NCBI GenBank assembly: GCA_018296165.2
Contig: JACKQL020000068.1
Coordinates: forward strand, 1-64,000
Source of the DNA: Termitomyces sp. T153
Taxonomy: Eukaryota; Basidiomycota; Agaricomycetes; Agaricales; Lyophyllaceae
Reading direction: 5' to 3'
DNA length: 64,000 nt
Part shown: positions 49,641-59,776 of the stretch, piece after piece
Layout of the letters: each line of letters begins with the position of its first letter
Numbering within the stretch: position 1 is the first letter of the stretch
Notes under the pieces: generated by a model
Seen by the model: only the letters and a program-made list of their open reading frames with translations
The model's database searches: none
What the model was told of the DNA's origin: nothing
Made by a program: the position numbers and the translations under genes

Positions 49641-50490
49641 CAGGCACCATGTATGGGGAGTTATGCATTCCTTCATGACTATTGCTTACTTGCAAATATA
49701 CAATATCCCTTTGCTTGTGAATGGAGCTCAAACAGTTGCACTTACAACTTGTTCATTTCTATACTATTCAATGTGTGTAGAGAGGATGCAATACCATGGT
49801 CATGCAAGGTGAATGAAATAAGTCCTCGACTAACCACCTGAATAGTAAAATATTTTGTAAATATCAGTCCAGGTGATAACAAAGCATTGGAAGAATGCAG
49901 AGAATGGCTTCACATTTGCCTAAGCTCTAAATGTCCAGTTACATTCCCTTTTGGTGAATACACATCAGTGCATGCATTGATAAATGAATGTTCAGTATGT
50001 AGACAAAATATACTTGATTTGTACACTATATGCCCTAAACATCACAGGGGAAGCTGGCCCAGGACACAGTCAAAATCATGTATGATAATATTGTTGACTG
50101 AAAGAGGTTCAATTAGTGATCATTTAGAAAATTTCTGGTTACATACAGATCCTCCATGTCAGTCTTGTGGAAAGAATCTTATAAGGGTCTTCCAATTCTT
50201 GCATGCACCACCTTTGCTGTATTTTGATGTATTGTCTGTCAATGTTCATATCAATGATAGCGTATGTATATCCACTGTTGACACATTGAAAACATATGTG
50301 TATAAGTGAAAGGGTGTGGTGTATTACAAGCAATAACCACTTCACAAGCAGGTATATAGATAAGAACAATGATGTATGGTACCATGATGGACTGACAGGA
50401 CACCAAATGATCAAATATAATGGACCATTAGATATGTCTATATCTGGAACTAAGATAGCTACATTGGCTATATATGTACGTTTGGACTGA
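49640..50490 (+). pseudogene. USP-like remnant, right copy
   Basis: Plus-strand remnant homologous to the left copy at 12.6-13.8 kb. At 49700-49800 the Cys-box-like SNSCTYNLFISILFNV appears, followed by KALEECREWLHICL at about 49880. At 49887-50309 come LIRVFQFLHAPPLLYFD and the preceding paired cysteines CQSC. After one frame shift the end is GVVYY, NNHFTSRYI, VWYHDG (50310-50490). Cys, His and Trp-Tyr-His positions match a ubiquitin-specific-protease-like domain. The helicase part seen on the left is not recognisable upstream. It points rightwards and ends about 20 bp before motif copy C. Confidence 0.7.
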
Positions 50491-50511
50491 ATATATTGTA
50501 TTTTCCCAATT

Positions 50512-50560
50512 AGACCTCGGACTTGCCGTGCGCCGCAACGGCCCATACTCAACAGTCAAT
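50512..50560 (+). repeat. Terminal-like hairpin motif, copy C (right edge)
   Basis: Contains TTGCCGTGCGCCGCAACGGC, which can fold as an imperfect hairpin (GCCGTGCG against CGCAACGGC with one bulged A), then CCATACTCAACAGTCAATAG. It is inverted relative to copy B and in the same direction as copy A. CG is nearly absent to the left and normal to the right. Confidence 0.82.
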
Positions 50561-50974
50561 AGCATTCACTGGGCCTCAAGGCAGTGGAGGACACGAAGAT
50601 TGCTTATAGTAACAAGATCTATATGAGGGTTGCCGTACCCATAACGTTGAACAAGAGTTACTAGTTATATTTTTGCCTCTGGCTAAGGGGCATGTCCATT
50701 TTTCGTATGAATGTCTCACCTTACCTATACCGAAATACAAAAGCTGTACTACAAAATCTTCCAGATAAGGAAATTTTCCATTTCTTTTTCTCTCCTTTCC
50801 CCCACCTTGGCTATGTCCATCTTCCATGTCAATACAAGAGCTGGCATAGAAAATACGGAATACTCCTGATATAAGAAATATGGAAAAACAAAATACGAAA
50901 GCTGAAATACAAACATTAAATATGCAACATAAAGTATGATAACGATATACACAAGGACTACAATAACGCCGAAC

Positions 50975-53309
50975 TCAAAATGCATCTCTGATGCTCTCCT
51001 CATCAGTATAACAATAAATCATGGGTGAAGCTCTTCCTCTATCATCACGACACCTATTTCGAACCTTTTCAACTTCTTGCGGCCAGTCTGCCTTTAGGCA
51101 AAGCATGGTCCCAATGACCGAACAATACAATATTGCGAGGATTAAGCCAGCCCATAGGCCATGAAGGCGCCAATCCCAGCCAAATGCTAGATATATGCTG
51201 GATGGAATGCCTTTTTCACAGGGTTAGCGATAGAGAAAGCAGATGCTGGCGATCCATAAAACTTACCAAGGAGATAGAAGCCGCTAGAGCGTGTGTGAGT
51301 CGATCATTTAGTTCCCTTTGAAAACGGAAACAGATGGGCAGACTGACCTGACATTCAACAGTGCGCCTGTGTACTGTGTAACCCATGGTTATTTTCTCCT
51401 GCTGAAATATTTAGGGCGGCCACTTACTTGTCTTCCCATAGCCCTCAACAACCCACTCGTGACGCAAGTGTTGCCGTCGACTATCTGGAGCAGCGCGACT
51501 AGAGGTATAACAGACACAACGGTTTCTATGACCTCTGATCCGCGCCATCGGGTCAGCGTACACATAACACTGGTTTACAATTTCCTCACCGGGATCGTTG
51601 CTGAGCAGACGCGCTAGGGATTCACGGAGAACCATATATGTTGAGCTGCGAAACCATGAGAGAGGAAGTTGCAGGAGTGAGGCACGAGGCGATTACCGAC
51701 CTCAAGAAAATGGAGGTCATTAAGACCAAAAAAATTGACGCATTGGCCGCTCCGCGAGCTCTACGGTGATCCATCGCGCCTAAATGATGTCCGACGCTGT
51801 CAAAACGAAGAAAGATTCAAATAAATGAAAGGAGTTTGAATGTTCCGTTACTCACCGTACGCTTGCAGCCGTGCTCACCGAAGCACCTACTTGCCAAGTA
51901 ACATAGGCTAATGTAGTAAGAACTGACTGAGAAGCCGTAGAGACGGGTCCCAGACTAGAGATAATGAGTAACCAAGATGATTAACGCAATGAAAGTGTGT
52001 ACAATGACGCAGCGAGAGCAAGAATTTCCCATGCCCACCACTCCGACGCTATTTGTGCTACGACGAACACGAAGTAAGAATAAAATCACGAGAGAAGATC
52101 CGCTGGATTGCAAGACTAACCCACACTATACATGCCCAATCGAGTCAATTCACCTAGATTTGTGAATATTTCCAAGGAGAGTGGGCGCCACGCCGCATCA
52201 GGGACACAAAATACGCCATAAATGATCGAAATGATGGGGACAAGTCCCCAGGATATCGCAGCGCCAATAGGAGCACCTATGAATCCCAAATTCAGCGGTT
52301 CTGGGCCCCATACTTGATAGAGATAAGGGATGAGCAGAGAGTCTAACAACAAAGCAAGTCTTACCCAAAATGTAGTGCAGAAGCACGTTCAATGACGCGA
52401 CGATGAGCATGATCTGAGTATGAACAAAAAGGTAGCCTTTGTTTGGATACTGCAGTTCAGATTTATGATACGTGTGTGTTGTTGACGGACGCCTTACCTT
52501 GACTCTGAAAATATTGTCTATGATCGAATCAAATGATATACAAGAATTCATCCAGAAGATTTCCCTGACCTTGAGATCTCCTTGAAGACCAAACCTATCA
52601 TTATTTGTTATAGTCACTGCGTCAAGTCTGAATTATGACGCTCACCTGGTAGCCCCAGAGAGAACCAGCGTAAATACACCCCGACCAACTTACAAATCTC
52701 CTGGTCTTGGTTGAGATACAGCAGAACACTTTCCATGTGCATCCATACAGCAAGAATGGGCTTTGTTCAAAGTGAGTAAGACCGCTGAGTTATGTCAACG
52801 ACAGCTCACAATCATGGCAATCAACAAAACGACCGCTTTGTGAAGACAGAAAGTGAACAAATTCATTGAGAGCGAGGTGGAGCTGCTTACTCGTACGTTG
52901 GGTCCACAATGCCAAGAGATCTGGGCGTCCGGAAGTGTATGCTGAAGGGAGCATCGTCTCCAAGGGGCTTGCAAGACCTCGAAGGATACTTATCCCCGTC
53001 AAGTTGGCCGTCATGGAGCCCAGACAAAGAGCAGCAAGCGCAGGGGTCGAAAAGTGTCCTATCGAAGCCACCGGAACAAAAGTAAAGCTGAACTCTACAA
53101 GAAGCGATCTTTCGGTGTATCAGCATTTATTTCGTTCACACAAAAAAAGACGATGCAACAAACCCAAAGATAGTCACTGCGGACCGCGAAATGATGCGCA
53201 TCTCGTGCGAGAATATCTCCGCAGAAGACGCTTTGGTGTGGATCGAACATTTGGTACTGTCGGAAATGAGAGGCGTAGTCTCCGCTGCTCTATCAGAGTC
53301 GCGTATCAT
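50975..53309 (-). CDS. MATE family efflux transporter
   Basis: Predicted multi-antimicrobial-extrusion transporter, a 12-helix membrane antiporter exporting organic cations or other small molecules. Starting at ATG 53309 the order is: polar N-terminus with SDRAAETTPLISDSTK; ASIGHFSTPALAALCLGSMT; ANLTGISILRGLASPLETML then PSAYTSGRPDLLALWTQ (the MATE signature region); VVLLIAMIPILAVWMHMES; LYLNQDQEICKLVGVYLRW; VWGPEPLNLGFIGAPIGAAI; the ASEWWAWE motif; VGHHLGAMDHRRARGAAN; LVALLQIVDGNTC; and GWDWRLHGLWAGLILAILY. It ends at TGA 50977-50975 after VEKVRNRCRDD. At least ten short introns (GT-AG, about 48-70 bp) interrupt it. Exact junctions near the first intron (after AVTIFG) are uncertain: seven or so residues expected there (TxLLEYS) are not found, so a microexon or a small lesion is possible. 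Confidence 0.85.
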
Positions 53310-53349
53310 GGCTCGGGAAGGCTACCCTTTCATATTTGCCTACCAGCTC

Positions 53350-53356
53350 TTTTATA
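53350..53356 (-). promoter_or_regulatory. TATA box of the MATE gene
   Basis: TATAAAA on the minus strand, 41 bp upstream of the predicted start codon, implying a very short 5' leader. Confidence 0.5.
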
Positions 53357-53359
53357 TTC

Positions 53360-55490
53360 GGAATGGAGCCTCAAGCTCGGGGGGTTTTTTGTTTGGCAAG
53401 GCTTCTTGGCCGATCTCTTGGGTTTTGGAGAACAAGATATGACACGAGGGGAGGGGGGGGCGATTAGCTATCTCGCGACCCACGCGACCGCTATCGCATT
53501 TTACCCCACCTGACTAGACATTGAAAGTAAGCTCTTAGACTCGTGCGGTTACGTGGGACAGGGTGACCATATATGGACGGACAGAGTTGATTTAAAAGTT
53601 GATATATGATGACTAAACAGCTTCACTGACTTTTGGATGGGTGACATTAATGGACCTATACTTAGCGCGCTAGACAGAAAACGGGTAATTGAACATGCAT
53701 CCCTAACGAAACACAGTTCACATGTGCAGTCCGTAATCGGGAGAGCAACAGCTCGGTAACCCTGGCCTAGTACTTGAGACTCTGAGGTCCGCCACGAGGT
53801 CGAAACTGGAGAATTTGAAATGGACGATGAGTGCCAGTAAGGAAAAAGGGGAAAGATGGCGTAACACACCCGAGATTTTCTGCATCGTTTGGGAAAGACT
53901 GAGATTTGATAACGTATCATCCCTGCTATTCATGGATACGGGTACAAAACTGTGCGTTTCTTTTGATTCATCTTGAGTATTTTTCGGTCGTGTTCTATGT
54001 AGGCGCTCACGTGTCACTTACGATTGTTATGATGCACGGCTTTATGAGACAAAAATGGCGACCAACCGAAGTGCATCAAAATCACCTCATCAAGAACACC
54101 AAGATCGATCGAAACCCAGTGTTCCCGATCACACCGACACCCTCCTCGATCCATACTCCGAGCCTTGCGTACGCTAACGTCCGGGTAATATATCAGCATT
54201 TCTGTAATATTCTAGTATGCAACCGAAGTGGGAAAGTGAATTATCCTAGTGATCTAACGATACAGGAAGAAGCTTGACTAGTGTGTATACTATGTGTGTG
54301 AAATGCAAGGGCGAAAGATAAATGTGATGAGAAGAATTTCTATCCCGTATCTACGGCACACGGGCAATGACGACGCCTATCTGCTCCTACCCACGGCCCT
54401 AAGACATGTCTCCATTCATATAATGTCCCTCAATATCTCAATACCGCGCACAGGATACACAGAGGTATCTATGGTGATCCGCCGATTCGTAGATTGCAAA
54501 AATCAGATGTACCAGAATGCCAGCTCAGCAATGTTCTTGAACAATGGCAGGACACATATGTAGGCCAAGAAGAAAAACACATTGGTGTTACAAGCTGTAT
54601 ATAACTTTTGTTGCTACATCATTCATCAGTTGGACACTTTGGTAAGTGTCAAATTGCATCATGTTTCATCATTGTCAGTGAACCTATGGTTCTTCACTGC
54701 AGGAAGCACCTGAGGTTACAGAAGGGCACGATGAAGACCAGATTTTCTCGGTCGAGAACTATTCTCTACATCCTCCTTGATTCTGGTGCCGTGTACTGTT
54801 TTCTACAAGTGGGTGTTACAAAATGTCTATTATGATACCAGAAGCAGACTCTGTCACCTACTTAACCCTAGCTTATACAATGCCTTCTTCTATTGGTCAG
54901 CACTACGAAATCTTCAGCATTAATTGCCGATATGTCTTCGTGGATATCCTGTTCGACATTTCTGTGCGTATCAACATTTCATACAGTTTATCCGTTGATA
55001 ATGGAAATAGTATATCCCTTAGCTTGTCTACCCTACTTTAACGATGTTCCTCATCCGTGGGCCATGCTCCGTTTTGGGAGACCATGACTCTGTTGTGGAG
55101 TTGTATATCTCAAATGGACCTAAACACAACTAGCAAACAAGAGATTTCGAAATTGTGTCGGGATTCGACAAGAGTCATGCAACAATACTGCCCATTACTT
55201 GATTTTCTAGATATGTCTTCCAAGATGTTTAAAAGACTCGATACTAGTACAAAGCCATTACTTGAGGCGATAACATCGCATACTCAGACTTTGACTCCAC
55301 CCTGGCCCCCTGATCCCGTTCTGTGACTCAGAAAATCACTCATCTGGCCTCGCATTCTTTGTTTAGATATAACCTACCAACAAAGACCTAGTTACATGGA
55401 GAATTATTCCTGCACCTCAAAATATCTTTCGCCCCGAAAAAGTCTGACTTAACCATGATAAAGCATGTTCTATTATACAGACAACCGTAA
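53360..55490. other. Spacer with a possible 7TM-protein remnant
   Basis: Between 54715 and 55090 (plus) fragments such as LYILLDSGAVYCFLQ and PTLTMFL resemble the sixth and seventh helices of basidiomycete seven-helix membrane proteins (ESGALY and APTLIIVR motifs), but they lie in different frames and upstream helices were not found. Otherwise nothing recognised. Confidence 0.3.
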
Positions 55491-57296
55491 CTACAGAACT
55501 TCTTGCCCATTTCGCTTATACACAGTCCCTCCCTTCATCACGAACCTGACACCAGACATAACAGCTGCCTCAAAGTCTTCCACTTCACCATTCACTCTTC
55601 CCTCCACGCCAACCAAATCTGCAGCCCAACCAGTCCGAACCGCACCAAATGGTACATCCCTCTCTAACGTCGACTTGAACGCCTTGTTCAAGCCATCATC
55701 AATTTCCAACTTTGACTCTGCCCTCACGACTTTCATGTCCCCTTTGGAGCCTTCCCACTCCATACCTCTCACGCACTCCCACCCTCCCAAGGTTACCCAC
55801 GCAAGGACATCTTGCCATCGTGCACCCAGCCTTCGCATCAAGATCATCTCCAATGCATTTTCCCCATGTGGAAAGCTACCTGTGTCACCACCACATGATA
55901 TTTTCACTGCATCAAACTTACCCTCCACCGCTTGGGTATCTCTAAATTCCAAAACCTTCCTGAATGAACACTGCACGCGCTCCCACTCTCTCGACCGACT
56001 GGATCCGCTCCATTTGAGCATGTGGTAGTACACAGATAGTGTCGGTACCCAGAAGGTTTTCTTCCCCACTTCCGCCCATTTTTTTATTAGTGAGAATCCT
56101 CGCTCTTCATCAAAGAGTTCCGCGCCGTGTTCGATACTGTCCACACCAAGCTCGAGAAGTTTTTCAATCATTTCAGCAGTATGCGCATGCGCAGAGACTT
56201 TGACGCCTAGACTGTGAGCACAGTCTATCATTGCTTTCAGTTCGGCTTTTGTAAATAGAGGCAGGTTCATCCTGTTGATGTCTGACGAGACGTCCGCCAC
56301 ACGCGACCGGAACTTGTAGTCTATACCGTGCATCAATGTTTATAAGTAGATTCAGTCAAGTATATCAAGTTACCTGCATAGATCTGTAGAAATGATTCTT
56401 CCAATTCAGCGTCGAAAGGACTTCATCCTCTACAGGAGGGTACCTTGATCCAGTCTGCTCCTGCGCCAATTTGTTTTCGAACAGCTTTGATACACTCCTC
56501 AATTCCATCCGCTACTTGGGCACCAGTTATTCCCTCGACCCCACTTTGCGATGGGAAAAGGCTACTTTTCGGACCTATGATGAAACCCGTGGTCAGGGTA
56601 TAACCAACCAAATTTGGTCAAGTTCTATTATAATCCTTACCGTAACTTCCGGTAGATACAATCGCACGAGTAGAGCAATAGTACCTCGGTCCTATTATGA
56701 CAGGCTTCTCCTCTCCAGGCAGGATAGCAAGACACTTCCGTAGTGCGATATCAGCATCTTCCGCGCCCTCAGTCCCGAGATCCCTGGTATCAGAGGTATA
56801 TCAACAATTTTGTGAAGATGACAATGGAACATGCCTAACAGTTGTATAGCCTGCTGTCAGAGTTTTTCGGGCATGAGTCCCCGCTCGTAATGTGCGTTCT
56901 GGCAGACTCTCCTTGGTAACCTGGTCGCTCCACGACGATTCTGAGTATGAGTGCAGGAAGACTAGGATCAAGTTGGATTCTCCGCCTAAGTAATCAAAGT
57001 ATACGCGTACAATGAACGTGTGTGTCAACAAAGCCAGGAAGGATGGTGAGATGCAGTAGATCAATAATCTCGTCATGATCAGATGCTGAACCATGATTCG
57101 TTCGCGTTTTTTTGAATTCTGCGATGGGCCGTACTTTGAGAATGGTACCCGATTTTCTGTCGATGGTGATAGCCTGTAGCGGAAGAAGATCTTTCGAGAA
57201 AGAATCAAACAATTGTCCTGCCAAGATATGATAGAGCTGGGGATCAAATGGATCGGACGGTCCAGAGTTCTCTGGAACTGGCGGTGTAGAAACCAT
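55491..57296 (-). CDS. Amidohydrolase family metal-dependent hydrolase
   Basis: Predicted 508-aa member of the amidohydrolase superfamily (imidazolonepropionase/prolidase-like branch), hydrolysing an unknown amide or ester with bound metal. Six exons keep one frame: 57296-57011, 56961-56835, 56783-56641, 56574-56444, 56383-56374 (10 nt), 56320-55491. Visible motifs: GFVDTHVH (metal HxH), TLTAGYTTVRDLGTEGA, GADWIKIYADYKFRSR with the conserved Lys, HSLGVKVSAHAHT, GVDSIEHGAEL (second metal His), ISCGGDTGSFPHGENALEM (catalytic Asp region), GAVRTGWAADLV near the C-terminus. The second intron only keeps frame with a GC donor (AG|GCATGT...ACCAG). The microexon supplies IYA. No signal peptide is evident, suggesting a cytosolic enzyme. 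The substrate cannot be told from sequence. Confidence 0.9.
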
Positions 57297-59776
57297 CTTG
57301 CTCAGGGGAAAGAATGTCGTGGATTGGGCGATCTTTTATTCCTCAAACTGCATATTTCAACGCAATCGGCAATCGGCACTTCCCTGTTGATTCCGGACCG
57401 CAGATATTGCTGGTTCATAGTGACCACTTATCAACCAAGAAGTCTAGAATTTCTCAAGAGTCACTATCACTCAATTGTGTCTGAGATTCGGGTGAATTAT
57501 GTGAACCCTGTCACGCACCACTATCTGGAAAGAACGACGGGTCCAGAGTGAGCTTTGATTGGAGTTTAATGTTGAATAACACCTTGTGAACACCTATCCT
57601 AATGTAATATGTCGCACCTGTGAACCAATGGTATGTGATGACCAAGTCCACCGTTACTTCCCCGTCTAAGTTATGTGCGGCTCGGGCCTTAGACCGTAGG
57701 CGGGCCCCTTGAGGCCGGGATAAGCCGAACCCGGATGGGCAGCCTTGCGAAGGCCTAGAGCTCGGCTTGATTCGTTCGCTTCGGCACGCCAAAGTTTTCA
57801 TCAGAAAAATGTTTTCATACTTCGAACCTGACAACTATTGGCTCCTAATGACTGCGACAACCTTGCTTGTGAGATCCACATTGTTTGGCAGGTTCCATCT
57901 CATTGCAGATAAATGCATACCAATGTTGCCAGACGAATCGGTGTGCCGAACTTCCACATTTCCCGTCAGTTTGGCTAGTTAAGAACCAAGTTCTCACATC
58001 AAGACAGAATGAGTATGGAAGAATTTCACGCGTGGATTTATCGAGATCTTCTGAGCCGAATATATTCGCAGCCTGAATCTCTGGCAACCGGGACTAGACC
58101 CACACCAGTGCCGAACATACGTAGTTGTAGACGCGTAGCTATTTGAGCTCCTTGAAGCTTATTCTCCGACTTCAGTGTGTCATATCTTTTACTATATTAT
58201 GCAGACAATCAAGAGGCAAGCATGAAGCACATATTTGCGCATCTCGCATGAATCACGCACTTCAAGGTCAATGATGGTGTTCCGATGATATCAGCTCATC
58301 AGAGATCTAACAAAGATTTGTAATATACCGGTTGACTAGCTCGAGAATGTAGCTCCTTCTGTTTCTTACGCATATCCGATACTAGTACAACTTTTTCGAT
58401 GGAGTATCTATCTCCCATGCCTTCCTTTTTCTACAGAAGTTTGCACTAATTTCTTGCTCTGCTCCATGGATGGGATCACCGTCGTTGCTGACGAGTGAGT
58501 CAGTATGCACAGAGCTCGATAGAGATCACTTTCAGCGTAATGACGGAGAGAGACGCTGGAAAAGTAAGTACAAGATGGCTTAAACAGTCTTTGAAACGAG
58601 GATACCCAGGTTTCACCCATCTTCCGCGCTGAACCCTCGATAGAGATGACAGTTGATCGCTATTGTGAGTTGTTCCAATGATGAAAGCGAAGCAGATCCA
58701 TGTCCGAGCACACAACGTCGCCTCCGAAATTGTTGACGATATACGCTTTGAGGGAAAGATCAATAAATCACTCGTTGAATCGCATAAGAGAAAGGACTTG
58801 AAGGGGATGGAGGAACACGGTTAATTCGAAGCGTCGTGAGAGAAGAAATGGAACTGATGATAGAGACAGAGACAGAGATAATACAGAGAGAGACAGAGAG
58901 TGCGCTTGAAGAGGACTGTCGAGACCGAGAGTTCGAGCGAACGTTGCGAGAAAGAAATGTCTATCTCTTGAAGTCCTAGTGAGTGCTCGAGTCTCGGCTC
59001 CCCGTCCCGAGAGAGGGTGGACCAAAACTCAAGCCGACTACGAGGGGACTGGTAAATGAGTAGTAAATGTAGAATGGAATGAACTGGAATGAATGGAATA
59101 GAGACGGTGGGTGAGGCAATAAACGCGTGACGTAATTTAGATCTACGAGAAATCGCGCTTGCCAGCGCAGTGTGAGACGACAAGGTTCTCGAGACATTTC
59201 CCCCAGGCAAACCTCCCTCACTTACTTGCCCGATCCAATATTGGTGGTCACAATGCTGGAAATCGAGATTTTTCTTGATTGTGGATAGTTGGTATGGTCC
59301 TTGCTATACATTGTCATCTGCTTCTCACGCAGGCATTTCCTTCAATCGATCAGGATTTTTGATGCGTCCCTCGCCGACACGTAATATAAATGCAACCTGA
59401 TTAGTGAAGGGCTTTGCAATGATAGATTTAAATTTTTTTGTGCCATCAATAGGATCATCGTCATAATACTTCACTAGATGACATCCCTGCTATAATCCGC
59501 GTTGTCTAATTCTCTCCTAGGGATGTACTGAAATATGCATACATAGAAAGGTATGTTCCAGATACCGACCGACTGGATTGCATGGGCGAGATGCTCACTT
59601 ACAGCACCAATACTATATATGTACGCAAATGCACCTAGAACCATGAAAGAAGCCATCGTTTCTGAAAGCTTCGACTGACCAATATTCCACCATAGCTGGC
59701 GTCATCCGAGTCAAGAATCAGCCTGAAGGCTCAGCATATTCATAAGGGCAAGAGGCCTGCTTCATAGTCACTCCTC
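57297..59776. other. Spacer without recognised gene
   Basis: Short frames only. A minus frame at 59474-59656 (FMVLGAFAYIYSIGAVSEHL) is hydrophobic and could be an exon of a membrane protein, but no partners were found. A purine-rich GAGACAGAGA stretch lies at about 58858-58905. Confidence 0.4.

Noticed and set aside
11985..50560. One giant Starship-like element
   Set aside because: No tyrosine recombinase (DUF3435-type captain) was seen, and the contents are ordinary nested transposons; the inverted motifs may belong to two separate elements.
52866..53513. Plus-strand ORF of 215 codons
   Set aside because: Antisense to the first exons of the MATE gene, with a composition unlike a known protein.
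54715..55090. Seven-helix membrane protein gene
   Set aside because: Two helix-like motifs in different frames are too little; upstream helices were not found, so it is only mentioned in the spacer entry.
55465..56028. Plus-strand ORF of 187 codons
   Set aside because: Antisense shadow of the amidohydrolase's last exon.
59474..59656. Hydrophobic minus-strand ORF as a transporter
   Set aside because: Only 60 codons, no recognisable partner exons and no diagnostic motif.
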